Part shown: positions 27,384 through 36,859 of the stretch, piece by piece | How the letters are laid out: each line of letters starts with the position of its first letter | Position numbering within the stretch: position 1 is the first letter of the stretch | Assembly: GCF_003386235.1 (NCBI RefSeq) | Contig: NZ_QRDZ01000011.1 | Span: 124,001 to 188,000, forward strand | Direction of reading: 5' to 3' | Origin: Cohnella phaseoli | GTDB lineage: Bacteria; Bacillota; Bacilli; Paenibacillales; Paenibacillaceae | DNA length: 64,000 bases | Program-made: the position numbers and the translations under genes | Notes under the pieces: generated by a model | The model's database searches: none | Told to the model about the DNA's origin: nothing | What the model saw: only the letters and a program-made list of their open reading frames with translations

Positions 27384-28262
27384 TCAGCCCTTCACGCTGC
27401 CGAGCACGATCCCTTTAATGAAAAATCTCTGCAAGAACGGATAAACGATTAAAATAGGCAGCGTTCCAAGAAAAATTTGCGCAGTTTTGACGGTCCGCTC
27501 CGTAATATCGGCAAGCTGCCGCACATCAACCGTCTGCGTGACGTCAGGCCTGACCACGATCGTCTGCAAGTAGCTTTGCAGCGGGTAATTCTCGTTGCGA
27601 TTCATATAAATCAGTCCATCGAACCAGGCGTTCCAGTGCCCCACCATCGTAAACAACGTAATCGTGGCCAGCGCGGGCAGCGACAGCGGCAAATAAATTC
27701 GCAATAAAATCGTCCAATGCCCGGCGCCGTCCATGACGGACGATTCCTCCAGCTCCTTCGGCAGTCCGCGGAAAAAATGAAGCAGCAGCACCGCATGATA
27801 GACCGGCACGGCGGTAGGCAGCACAAGCGCCCACATCGTGTCCAGCAGACCGTAGCTGCGGATGGTCATGTACACCGGGACAAGCCCCCCGCCAATCAGC
27901 ATCGGTACGATAAAATACCATAAATAAAGCGGACGCTGACGGAAAGCCCTCGGTTCTTTGGACAGCGGATAAGCGACAAGCACCGTCATCAGCATGGCGA
28001 TCGCCGTTCCAAGCACGAGCCGCTGCAGCGATACGGCAAACGCCCGTCCGAATTCCGGCTTGTTTAAAACGTGTTTATAAGCGTCGAAAGTCGCCTCGAC
28101 CGGCCAAAGCTTGACCGCACCGGCCGAGACCGCACCCGAGCCGCTCAAGGAAATCGCCCATACATGTACGAAGGGCAGGACGCAGATCAGCCCGACCGCA
28201 ATCATCAAGCTGTAGTTGAAGATCAGAAACAGTCTGCGGGACAACGACTTGTATTCGACCAT
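27384..28262 (-). CDS. Sugar ABC transporter permease, LplC/YtcP-type (CUT1)
   Basis: A 292-residue membrane protein with the EAA loop LEESSVMDGAGHW...IYLP (about residues 168-193) and the typical ending QRFFIKGIVLGSVKG. It forms the channel with the LplB-type permease 32 bp upstream. AAGGAGG precedes the ATG by 11 bases. Confidence 0.92.
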   Translation of the reverse strand: MVEYKSLSRRLFLIFNYSLMIAVGLICVLPFVHVWAISLSGSGAVSAGAVKLWPVEATFDAYKHVLNKPEFGRAFAVSLQRLVLGTAIAMLMTVLVAYPLSKEPRAFRQRPLYLWYFIVPMLIGGGLVPVYMTIRSYGLLDTMWALVLPTAVPVYHAVLLLHFFRGLPKELEESSVMDGAGHWTILLRIYLPLSLPALATITLFTMVGHWNAWFDGLIYMNRNENYPLQSYLQTIVVRPDVTQTVDVRQLADITERTVKTAQIFLGTLPILIVYPFLQRFFIKGIVLGSVKG

Positions 28263-28294
28263 ACAGCCAGAAGCCTCCTTCAGGGCCGTTCCGG

Positions 28295-29200
28295 CTAAAA
28301 AATACGATAATTGGCATATTTGTACGCCAGGCGATAGGACATTGCAATCAAAACAAAGCCGATGACCGATTTAAACAGACCGACAGCCGCAGCAATGCTG
28401 TACTGCGTCTCGACGATCCCGACACGGTACACGAGCGTATCGATAATGTCTCCCGATTCGTACACCTGGGGACTGTATAACATAAACACTTGATCGAAAC
28501 CTGCATTTAGCACATTGCCGAGGCTCAGCACGGCCAGCAGCACAATCGTGGGCGCCATTCCGGGCAAGGTCACATGGAGCGTCTGCCTCCAGCGCCCGGC
28601 CCCGTCTACATAGGCGGCTTCATGCAAAGTCGGATCGATCGCCGTCAGCGCCGCCAAATAAACGATCGTGGCGAATCCGAATTCCTTCCACGTATCGGAT
28701 AGCACAAGCGTATACGGAAACCAGGCGTTCGAACCCAGAAAAAAAATCGGCTCAATGCCGAACAACCCGAGGAAACGATTTACAATCCCGTCCTGCATCG
28801 ACAAAATATCCATGAGAATGCCGCCGAGAATGACCCACGATAAAAAATGCGGAAGATAAATCAGCGTCTGTACGCCCCTCTTGATCAGGCCGTTCCTGAT
28901 TTCGTTGAGCAGCAGCGCAGTGAGAAACGGTACGATCAGGCCGCATAATATTTTCAATACGGCGATCAGCACCGTGTTGTAAATCACCTGGCCGATATCC
29001 GGCAGACGCAGCATGTAGGTGAAATTATCCAATCCGACCCATTTCGAGCCGAACCACCCCTTGCTCGGGATAAACTTCTGAAAGGACATCGCGATGCCTG
29101 CCAGCGGAATATAATTGAACAGGAAAATAAATACCGCGCCGGGCATCAGCATCGCATGAAGCGCCAGATTTCGTTTCCAGCGTCCGGTTTCCAGCCGCAT
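28295..29200 (-). CDS. Sugar ABC transporter permease, LplB-type (CUT1)
   Basis: A 301-residue membrane protein. The N-terminal segment MLMPGAVFIFLFNYIPLAGI and the EAA loop LHEAAYVDGAGRWRQ...TLPG are characteristic of LplB/YteP permeases of complex-sugar importers. It ends AYKYANYRIF like the paralogue at 38978-39880. GAGGTGAG lies four to ten bases before the ATG. Confidence 0.92.
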   Translation of the reverse strand: MRLETGRWKRNLALHAMLMPGAVFIFLFNYIPLAGIAMSFQKFIPSKGWFGSKWVGLDNFTYMLRLPDIGQVIYNTVLIAVLKILCGLIVPFLTALLLNEIRNGLIKRGVQTLIYLPHFLSWVILGGILMDILSMQDGIVNRFLGLFGIEPIFFLGSNAWFPYTLVLSDTWKEFGFATIVYLAALTAIDPTLHEAAYVDGAGRWRQTLHVTLPGMAPTIVLLAVLSLGNVLNAGFDQVFMLYSPQVYESGDIIDTLVYRVGIVETQYSIAAAVGLFKSVIGFVLIAMSYRLAYKYANYRIF

Positions 29201-29240
29201 TGTCTCACCTCGTTCCTTCCATGCGTCCCCCTTCCGGTTG

Positions 29241-30887
29241 CTAATTGACGGCTTTTACCCACTCGTTGACTTCTTCGGTAATTTTCTCTCCGCCAAGCTC
29301 GTTCCAATCCTTGACGAACTTGTCGAACTCCTCAATGCCCGACTGACCAAGGACGATCTTGATCGTCATGACCGACTCCATCTTGTTCAGCGTCGCCCAT
29401 TTCTCCGCCATCGTCGGGGTAGAGCCGCCGAGGAACTCGGTATTTTTCAGCTTATCCTCGTTTAAGTAGCCGTCGATCATTTCCATCCCCGCCCCATCCT
29501 TGCCGAAGGAGCGATAGAACCCCCAGCCGTTGCCGGCAATGTCGCCTGTCTCGAACCAATTTTGAATCGCGTCGTAATAAATTTGCTGCTCAAGATCGAG
29601 TCCTTGCGGATTTCGGCTCTCCAGCGCGGCTTTAACGGCACGGTGCGCCTTCACGTTTTTGAGCACCGGGAACGCTTTGACCAGCCCGTACGGCCACGTC
29701 TCAATATTTTTGTCCACGTTGCGCGACAGCGACACATCGGCATTTTCCCAGTTTTTTTCATTCCAGAAATTCAACAGCTTCACAACCGCCTCGGGATGCT
29801 TGTAACCTTTCCTGACGACATAGAAGGAGCTTGCCGATACGCCTACTTGAGCCAACGCCGGCTGGCCGTCCGCCGACGGGATCGGATACGCTCGCCATTC
29901 CGCCTGCGGATCGTTCAGCTTGTTATTCTTGAGATTGGCAAGCGGAGCGTACATCGGCCCGTACATCATGCCAACTTTTCCGGAAGCGATCAGCTCGTCG
30001 TATTTCGGTCCGTCCTTCACGCCGAATTCCTTATCGAAGTATCCGGCCTTATACATGTCCGCAAGCTTCAGCAGCGCGCCCTTCATTTCCGGCTGAATGC
30101 TGCCGTATACGACCTGGCCGTCCTGCCCCTTCACCCAGGTTCCAGGATAAGCGTGGAAGCCGTTGAAGAAGCCGGGAATCTGCGCCTCTTTCACGAGCGC
30201 CAGCCCGTACGTGTCGTCCTTGCCGTTGCCGTCGGGGTCCTGCTCGGTAAACGCCTTCGCAATGGCGATCATGCCGTCCATCGTCGTCGGCTCCGGCAAA
30301 TTCAGTCGCTTCATCCAATCGTCGCGCACCCACAGCATCGACACTTCGTCCAGGTTGCTGTTCGTCAGCGGGAGCGCATAAAGCTTCCCTCCGAACGCGG
30401 ACGCCTTCATCGCCAGCCCGCCGTCTTCCTTCAGCAAACTTTTCGTAAAGGGCGATGCGTACTCGTCATACACAGCGGTCAAATCCTCAATCATGTCGGC
30501 TTCCACCAAATTTCTCAGCTGCAGCGCATTCACGGCCAGAACGTCCGGTATTTCGCCCGAGGCAATGGCGATATTCGATTTATTCGTGTAGGCTTCGCCG
30601 CCCTTGACGACCCAATCGTTCTTGACTTCAACCCCTAATGCGTCGCGATAAGCATCGTACCAGACGTTGTTGTCGATCGAGCGCCCTTCCTCGAATTTCA
30701 ACGTTTCCGATATTTCCCGGCCCGTCGTCAGCACGATTGGCGGGTCGTATTTGCCTATCGGACCGTTCGTCGGCTTCGCCGTTTCCTCGGCGACCGGATC
30801 CTCCCCTTTGCCGCTGCAAGCGCCGAGCGCCACAAGCATAAGCGCCAGCGTTGCGGCTCCTGCTGCTTTGATCTTGATGTTAGCCAT
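29241..30887 (-). CDS. Sugar ABC transporter substrate-binding lipoprotein (YtcQ/LplA-type)
   Basis: A 548-residue lipoprotein with lipobox LVALGAC (lipidated Cys24). The segments YDPPIVLTTGREISETLKFE, GVEVKNDWVVKGGEAYTNK and FTEQDPDGNGKDDTYGLAL are typical of the large binding proteins paired with LplB/LplC permeases. It is homologous along its length to the binding protein at 40178-41881, including the ending GGEKITEEVNEWVKAVN. First gene of the nine-gene operon; transcription starts at the module 30906-30987. Confidence 0.93.
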   Translation of the reverse strand: MANIKIKAAGAATLALMLVALGACSGKGEDPVAEETAKPTNGPIGKYDPPIVLTTGREISETLKFEEGRSIDNNVWYDAYRDALGVEVKNDWVVKGGEAYTNKSNIAIASGEIPDVLAVNALQLRNLVEADMIEDLTAVYDEYASPFTKSLLKEDGGLAMKASAFGGKLYALPLTNSNLDEVSMLWVRDDWMKRLNLPEPTTMDGMIAIAKAFTEQDPDGNGKDDTYGLALVKEAQIPGFFNGFHAYPGTWVKGQDGQVVYGSIQPEMKGALLKLADMYKAGYFDKEFGVKDGPKYDELIASGKVGMMYGPMYAPLANLKNNKLNDPQAEWRAYPIPSADGQPALAQVGVSASSFYVVRKGYKHPEAVVKLLNFWNEKNWENADVSLSRNVDKNIETWPYGLVKAFPVLKNVKAHRAVKAALESRNPQGLDLEQQIYYDAIQNWFETGDIAGNGWGFYRSFGKDGAGMEMIDGYLNEDKLKNTEFLGGSTPTMAEKWATLNKMESVMTIKIVLGQSGIEEFDKFVKDWNELGGEKITEEVNEWVKAVN

Positions 30888-30905
30888 GACGTTACTCCCA
30901 TCGTT

Positions 30906-30987
30906 GTAGAGTACGCTCTACTGCAATTGTAAAAACAACGGCTTGAGCGGACAATCGGATTCTGTTGACGCAGTTAGGACTTTGTTG
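30906..30987 (-). promoter_or_regulatory. Promoter with AraC-type direct repeats and 5' hairpin (module 1)
   Basis: Minus-strand elements in order: direct repeats CAACAAAGT (30979-30987) and CAACAGAAT (30959-30967) spaced 20 bp apart; -35 TTGTCC (30949-30954); 17-bp spacer; -10 TACAAT (30926-30931); then a perfect inverted repeat GTAGAG/CTCTAC (30906-30921) at the very start of the transcript. The whole arrangement recurs with the same spacings at 41921-42003. The repeats directly upstream of -35 are where a YesN-type activator would bind. Confidence 0.78.
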
Positions 30988-30996
30988 TCCAACTAT

Positions 30997-31036
30997 AAAA
31001 GCGCCGTCGCCACAACGGGGTGACGGCGGCGCTTTT
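30997..31036 (-). terminator. Rho-independent terminator after the S-layer protein operon
   Basis: AAAAGCGCCGTCGCC and its near-complement GGTGACGGCGGCGCTTTT form a strong GC-rich hairpin with T-runs on both sides, so it works in either direction. It sits 4 bp past the stop of the gene at 31040 and just upstream of promoter module 1. Confidence 0.85.
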
Positions 31037-31039
31037 TCA

Positions 31040-32821
31040 TTATGATTTGTAAAATTCAAGGAATCTTTGTATAATGGCCGCCATCTGGCTGCGCAATGCG
31101 TTGCTTTTCGGTGTCAGATTCGTGCCGGCCCCCTGAATAAACCCTTTGGCGTTGGCCCAGCGCATGGCGTCCTTCGCGTAGGCCGACACGGAGTCTGCAT
31201 CGGCAAATCCGGAGAGATCGGCTCTGGCGGACACGTCATACCCTTTGAAGGCGGCGTACCGGTACAGAATCGTCGCCAATTGCTCGCGGGTAATCGCGTC
31301 TTCCGGGCCAAACTTGCCGTTGCCGTATCCGCCCACGATGTTGTTTTCGACCGACCAAGCTACCGCATCCGCGTAGTACTTAGCCGTCGCCACGTCGCTG
31401 AAAGCGTGAGCTGCGCTCACGGCAGGCGAACCTTCCAGGCGGTACAAAATCGTCACCAGCATCGCGCGCGCCGTCGTTGCTCCAGGGTCAAAGGCCGTAT
31501 CGGAGACGCCCTTCATCAGCCCTTTTTCATAGACGTACTTCACCGCGTCGTAGAACCAGTCGGTTTTCTTCACGTCGATAAAATGATCTGTTCCGACCGG
31601 GGTGGAAGGCAAGATTTCCTTTTCTTCCTCGGTCGGGAGCTTCGGATCGGTTGTCACCGTGCCGCCACCGCCGGACGAACTGCCGGATGAACCGCCCGTT
31701 GAGCTGCCGCTTAGACTCAGCTCCTGCAATGCGCTGGCGTAGTCGGTCTTGTTATCGCCGTTTGTCGCTTCGGAGAACACATAAAGCTTATCGTCCGCAC
31801 CCAAGCTCACGCCGGATAGGTCAAGCTTAACGCTGCCGCTTGCGCTCTGCGGCTGTGCGATATTTCCATAGTATTTCACAGCACCGCTTAGGTCCATAAC
31901 TACGGCCGAAATATATTCATTGGCTCCCGTCGCCGCGCCCGTGTAACCGATAGTCATCACTTTGCTCGTCGCGTTATATCCCGTTCTTTCCGCCGTGAAC
32001 GTTCTGCTGCTATCCCGAACGGTCAGCTTCCATTCCGACGGCGTACCGGCTGAAACCGCCTTTAGTGCGGCGGCGCCTACGGTTCCGCTCAGCTTGCCGC
32101 TCTGGGCCGCGGAGGAGAAGAGAACCGAGGACAGCGACAGGTTAAAAGCGGGGCGTGCGCCGTCGGCGTAGGACACGCGGGTATAGCGCTGAACTACCGA
32201 GACTACGCCGGCGCTATGAGGCTTGTCCCCATACGGCGACCGCAGCCACCACCAGCCGGCGCCGCTGCCGACCGGATCGGCGATAAATGCCGCTTCCCGT
32301 TCTTGATCGCTGTGAAAATAGGTCGCCGCTTCCTCTCCCGACAGGAAAAACGCCTTTTCCCCAATCAGCTCGCTTGCGCCGTACTCTAAATACGGACCGT
32401 CCGCTTTCGTTGTTGCCTGCATGGCCGACAGCTCCGCAGCCGTAAAGTGCTCCGATCCGGCAAAGCTTCGAGTCCACCTCTGCGCGTCGCTGCTTTGCCA
32501 TTCGTTGGGCTGTGCCTGTCCGTCGTTGTCGTCGCCGTCCCATACGGCTTCAAAGGGCGTGCTTCCCAGCAAATATTTAGAAATCAGGAACGCGCCTCCC
32601 TTATGGGTATTGGTTTTGTCGGCATCCAGCACGAGCCAAGGAACCTCATAGGTTCTACCATTCTCCGTATACCGGCCGAAATAAAGGGTGTTTCCGTCGA
32701 CGATTCCGCCCGTCCCGGCAGTCATCGCCCCGGTTCCCGGTCCCGCCGCCGACGCCGCCGCGGGCAGCAGGGGCATCGTCATGCACAGACTGAGCAAAGC
32801 CCCGCATATTCTTTTTTTCAT
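31040..32821 (-). CDS. S-layer-homology protein with DUF6273-type N-terminal domain
   Basis: A 593-residue secreted protein. It starts MKKRICGALLSLCMTMPLL with a signal peptide ending near ASAAG. Residues ~30-240 carry GWWWLRSPYGDKPHSAGVV and ARPAFNLSLSSVLF, typical of DUF6273 (fold related to formylglycine-generating enzymes and C-type lectins). A beta-rich region and a Gly/Ser-rich linker follow, then three S-layer-homology domains in the last ~180 residues (each with W/Y-x-x-x-A-V...G..F.P...TR), which anchor proteins to pyruvylated wall polymers. AAGGAGG ten bases upstream selects this ATG over 32938. It is the last gene of the operon starting at 41881. Confidence 0.88.
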   Translation of the reverse strand: MKKRICGALLSLCMTMPLLPAAASAAGPGTGAMTAGTGGIVDGNTLYFGRYTENGRTYEVPWLVLDADKTNTHKGGAFLISKYLLGSTPFEAVWDGDDNDGQAQPNEWQSSDAQRWTRSFAGSEHFTAAELSAMQATTKADGPYLEYGASELIGEKAFFLSGEEAATYFHSDQEREAAFIADPVGSGAGWWWLRSPYGDKPHSAGVVSVVQRYTRVSYADGARPAFNLSLSSVLFSSAAQSGKLSGTVGAAALKAVSAGTPSEWKLTVRDSSRTFTAERTGYNATSKVMTIGYTGAATGANEYISAVVMDLSGAVKYYGNIAQPQSASGSVKLDLSGVSLGADDKLYVFSEATNGDNKTDYASALQELSLSGSSTGGSSGSSSGGGGTVTTDPKLPTEEEKEILPSTPVGTDHFIDVKKTDWFYDAVKYVYEKGLMKGVSDTAFDPGATTARAMLVTILYRLEGSPAVSAAHAFSDVATAKYYADAVAWSVENNIVGGYGNGKFGPEDAITREQLATILYRYAAFKGYDVSARADLSGFADADSVSAYAKDAMRWANAKGFIQGAGTNLTPKSNALRSQMAAIIQRFLEFYKS

Positions 32822-32844
32822 ATCGGATCTGCCTCCTTCTTCAT

Positions 32845-35800
32845 TTAGTTGGGAAAACCGATAGTCGGCCATTCGAAAGGATATCTCACCGGATTTTGCA
32901 CGCTTTCGGGAGCCAGCAAAATATACTTGTACCGCCACGCCTTCTCAAAATGCACCGTCAATGCGTTTCCGTTCAATGACAGATTATCCCCGTTGATGGC
33001 GTCGGTCGCCGCACTTCCCGGCAAAATCAAACCTTCGGGCAGCGTGAAGGTCACATCCCTCGGCTGATCTGTCCGGCTCAGGTTCGCCGCAACCGCCACC
33101 ACTGCGCCGTCGGAACGCTTATAGTACGACATAGGCGTCTCTTCATTGGAGCCTGCAATGTTGCTGTCGCTGTACAGGATAAACCGCGCGTCGTTCAGGT
33201 CGTAGTACTTCATCATCTTGGCTCGCAATAGCCCATCCAGCCTCACCGGAATATCCAGCACCGCGCTTACCGCCGATGCGGTATCCACCTGCGCGTAATT
33301 CAGGAAGTTAATAGCCAGTCCCGTCTGTTTTCCCATCGTTGCCCGCAGCAGCTCCGGCGTCACCTCTCTGCGGAAGGTGTTTTCCGACGGATTGGCCTCC
33401 GCATTTAAGAATTGCTCCCCCTTCCATATGCTGTCGGAAAATCCCGCAGTCGGCGTCCATGTGCCGACAGGCGTGTGCAGGTCCATATAGAAATCGGGGC
33501 GAACGGCCTTCCCCATCGTACGAAGACGTTTCATAAAATTCCTGTACTCGAAGATGGAATAGGAGGGCTGCAAAACTCCGTCGCGATCATAATAACCCGC
33601 GCCATGGTGTAGGTTCTGATCCATTGGCGGGATCGCGGTGCTATCCATGTACAGACCGCCGATGCCGTCTTCCAGGAGCAGTTTGTTAATGCTCCACAGC
33701 ATGAAATTCTGGTACTGCCCCGCATACGAAATATTCGCCCCGATATGATTCGTATCCGAACGCACCCAGCCGTTAGGCAGGAAAAACGGTTCCGTCACGA
33801 TTTCATCCTTGTAGGTTTGAAATTCCGGCGTATTGTTCCCCAATTGGAAGCCAATGTACGGGATCACAGGGATGCCCTTCTCATTGGCCGCTGCCGCCAA
33901 TGCATGGAGGGCGTCTTTTCTTCCTTGCTCTCGCGTCATCGGATAGCCTTGGGATTCCGTCCAGTCCTCGTGAATTTTGAGCAGCTGGTAGTTGTCTTTC
34001 TTTAATCGATCCAAAAACCATGGCCAGTCGCGACTGCCGTTAAGATCGGGACCGCCTACGTAGATTCTGCTTTCCGTGGGCCAGGTCTCATTGGGAAGAA
34101 GCTGATACTGCCCGGTCAATACTCTCCCCGGTACATTCTCATCTTCCACTTGAAGCTCCCACACGATCGGGTCGCCATTTTCCGCTCTCGCGGTGAAGTT
34201 GTTGTAAATAAATCCGGCTCCATAAACAATTTTGGCCTCTTGCATGGACGCATTCATCAAGCCGAAATCAAGGGGGATTTCCGCCATCTCTTCATACTCA
34301 ATCGGCCATCCGTTGCCGATGCCAACCTTCAGCGAGTGTTCGTCCCATGTTAACCGGACCTCTCGCTCCCAAGAGTAATTCCACTCGCGATCGTAGGTGA
34401 ACTCCTGAATTTTATGGCGAACCCGGTTCTGATTAAACCCTGTTTCAGTGGCCAGGAAGAACTTGGGAGCGGCCAAACTATAGTAAAGCCCGAAGCTATT
34501 GCCGTTGGGGAAGCGGACCGCAACGACCGGCGTCGCCATTTCATTTTGCGGATCGTCCGGATAACCGCCCGACCAGCTATAGTTGGTCCAGTCCTTGGGC
34601 GACATTTTAACCGTCAAATCCCCGTGCTCTGCCGTCACATAATCCTTGGCGGGATAGCTCAATTGCCCCTTGTTCTGCGAGAAGGTGTTCATTGACCATA
34701 GATCGGCGCCATACGCGCTGCTTCCATAGATGAAGACCTGCTTATTTTCCGCCTGAGGCCGGATGGGAGAAGCCTGAATGGCAAAGGTGAAGACCAGAGG
34801 CGTGTCCCGATCAATCTCGATTGCCTTGTCAATCACATTCATTTGCAGCACATGGGCTCCGCCTTGCTTCTTCAGCGCAAGCACATCATCGGGATTGTGG
34901 AACGACCAATTTTCCGTCGATTCGGCGACCCACGTCAGTCCCACTTGATCGTTTCCTACAAAAATATGCGGAGTAAAGCTGCCCGCAGCTTCATCGGGGA
35001 ATTTCCCCGAACGCGCCCCGCTCCAGTAAGGATAGCTGCCCCTTAAAGGAGAATCGGTCGTATCCGCATCGAACAGCGTCGCAGCTTCCGGCCTCATCGG
35101 AATGTTCACCTTGAGGTTCTGGAGCTGCACCGGAGTGTCGGAATCGGATGCCAACTGCACGTCAAACCGAATAAATCCGTCGTATTCCACCTTGCTGTTC
35201 ACGCTCAGCTTCAAATCGTCCGATACCGACTCGTTCAAATATTGGACTGCGGTATCCGTCTTTTCTATCCCTATATCGTTGGTTTCGTAAAAATGAAGCT
35301 CCCGCGCGTCAGCCTCTCCCTCGATCCGAATCGGCGCAGCCAACAGCTCCTGCCCCTGACTGGTAATCTGGCTCACAAAGGGGGAACCGCCAAAGGCATA
35401 TTCCCTTCCCCAAACCTCCACTTTATTGCCGACAGTCTTCACGCCGGTCCAAGGCGCGAGCACAATATCCTCCGTACCCAAATCGGAATTCCACCATTCC
35501 GGCGTGACCGGCTTTTCCAGAGACACCGCAGGAAGCGGATGGGAATTCCCGCTGCCTTTTAACGTGGCAACAATTTGGTAGCTTCCTGCCGGATGAGCGT
35601 TCATATCCATTGATGCCCTGAATACACCGGCGGCATCGGCGTTCACTTCCTGTGCGGAGATGACCGTTCCTTGCTCATTCTTCAATTCAAACAGAGCGCT
35701 TGTCGCAGGAAATGCGGTGTTCACATCATTTTTGTCCAGACTAAGCTCCGCCTTCTGTTCGCTCCAGTAAGAACGCACCTTGAGCGGAGGCGGAATATCG

Positions 35801-36837
35801 ACCGGTATTTTTCTGCTGTAGTACACTTTGCCGCTGTCCGCGTCGGTCACGATCAGGATGCACTCCCATTTGCCTTGCTCCAGCGGGCTGTTCAGGCTCA
35901 AATCTCCCGAGCCTCCGGTAGCCAATGTTAGCGTCTGTTCCTGAGCGCTCCCCAGCAGCGCGCCGGTGCTGCTGTTCCTCACCTCTTGCACCGCTTTGAA
36001 CGTCAGATCGCCATAGGTTGCATTAGTCACGCTGGAAACCGTCTGAAACCCGCTCTTCAAATCGGCGGCATGGACGGTCTGACGCAGCGCGCTAGGATTC
36101 TGATCGTCCCGGTAAAGCCTGCCAAACGCTGTAAAGTCGTGGAACGTTCCACCGTAGTAGGGCGACCAAGAGCTTTGAATCATGGCAGGAATCGCCATAG
36201 GTCCGGAACCGCCCTGATCTCCCGCCGACTGGGATCGGCTAATATTAAAGCCGTATTCCGTTGCCGAGAAGCCGTTCAGTCCGAACAGACTTGCGGGAAG
36301 CTCCACTTCCAGATCCCAGTAACCGTTCCCTGTAGTCGCGCGCGCACTCCAGTCCCCGTCGTTCCCCCATGAAGAATCTCTTTCCCGGCCTTCGTATTTG
36401 ACCCCCATCGCATTAATAACAAACTGATAGTAGGTCTGCTGCGCAAGGTCCGGCTGGAAAAAAATCTCGATCGAATCTTCGGTATACACCGGGCCGTCGT
36501 GTTCCGTCACCCTGGCGCTCGGCCTTTCCTTCTGCATGGAATGAACCGCAACATACAGCTTGTCCTCCGTAAAGAAAACCTTAAAGAAGGTGGGCTCCGG
36601 TACTGCCTCCGACTGGGTAAAGGTGACGAAACCCGCGCTTTGCGCCGCCTCGTCCCATTCCGCATCCTCGATGACTCCGTCAATGACGGGAGCTTTATTC
36701 GCAACCGTGGGGACATGGATGGCGGTGATCGGCGGGTCGGCTTGAGCTGCCCGCACCGACGGCACCGCATAACCGGAGGTCAACAGGAGCGCGAGCAACA
36801 GGACACAGGAAATCGATTTATGAATAGTTCTCCTCAT
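32845..36837 (-). CDS. Giant secreted glycosidase-like protein with CBM9-type domain (DUF6067-like)
   Basis: A 1330-residue protein with a signal peptide (hydrophobic VLLLALLLTSGYAV, cleavage near VRAAQA). Residues ~45-220 match family-9 carbohydrate-binding modules (APVIDGVIEDAEWDEA and DSIEIFFQPD). Beta-rich regions follow. A barrel-like catalytic candidate lies around 940-1200, with LKIHEDWTESQGYPM, GIPVIPYIGFQLGNN, GGLYMDSTAIPP and FYMDLHTPVGT; acidic residues in these strands are possible catalytic groups. It resembles the DUF6067 glycoside-hydrolase-like proteins; the substrate is unknown. AGGAAAGG eight bases before the ATG selects 36837. It follows the LRR gene by 22 bp. Confidence 0.75.
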   Translation of the reverse strand: MRRTIHKSISCVLLLALLLTSGYAVPSVRAAQADPPITAIHVPTVANKAPVIDGVIEDAEWDEAAQSAGFVTFTQSEAVPEPTFFKVFFTEDKLYVAVHSMQKERPSARVTEHDGPVYTEDSIEIFFQPDLAQQTYYQFVINAMGVKYEGRERDSSWGNDGDWSARATTGNGYWDLEVELPASLFGLNGFSATEYGFNISRSQSAGDQGGSGPMAIPAMIQSSWSPYYGGTFHDFTAFGRLYRDDQNPSALRQTVHAADLKSGFQTVSSVTNATYGDLTFKAVQEVRNSSTGALLGSAQEQTLTLATGGSGDLSLNSPLEQGKWECILIVTDADSGKVYYSRKIPVDIPPPLKVRSYWSEQKAELSLDKNDVNTAFPATSALFELKNEQGTVISAQEVNADAAGVFRASMDMNAHPAGSYQIVATLKGSGNSHPLPAVSLEKPVTPEWWNSDLGTEDIVLAPWTGVKTVGNKVEVWGREYAFGGSPFVSQITSQGQELLAAPIRIEGEADARELHFYETNDIGIEKTDTAVQYLNESVSDDLKLSVNSKVEYDGFIRFDVQLASDSDTPVQLQNLKVNIPMRPEAATLFDADTTDSPLRGSYPYWSGARSGKFPDEAAGSFTPHIFVGNDQVGLTWVAESTENWSFHNPDDVLALKKQGGAHVLQMNVIDKAIEIDRDTPLVFTFAIQASPIRPQAENKQVFIYGSSAYGADLWSMNTFSQNKGQLSYPAKDYVTAEHGDLTVKMSPKDWTNYSWSGGYPDDPQNEMATPVVAVRFPNGNSFGLYYSLAAPKFFLATETGFNQNRVRHKIQEFTYDREWNYSWEREVRLTWDEHSLKVGIGNGWPIEYEEMAEIPLDFGLMNASMQEAKIVYGAGFIYNNFTARAENGDPIVWELQVEDENVPGRVLTGQYQLLPNETWPTESRIYVGGPDLNGSRDWPWFLDRLKKDNYQLLKIHEDWTESQGYPMTREQGRKDALHALAAAANEKGIPVIPYIGFQLGNNTPEFQTYKDEIVTEPFFLPNGWVRSDTNHIGANISYAGQYQNFMLWSINKLLLEDGIGGLYMDSTAIPPMDQNLHHGAGYYDRDGVLQPSYSIFEYRNFMKRLRTMGKAVRPDFYMDLHTPVGTWTPTAGFSDSIWKGEQFLNAEANPSENTFRREVTPELLRATMGKQTGLAINFLNYAQVDTASAVSAVLDIPVRLDGLLRAKMMKYYDLNDARFILYSDSNIAGSNEETPMSYYKRSDGAVVAVAANLSRTDQPRDVTFTLPEGLILPGSAATDAINGDNLSLNGNALTVHFEKAWRYKYILLAPESVQNPVRYPFEWPTIGFPN

Positions 36838-36859
36838 ATTTAACACCTTTCCTGTAAGC

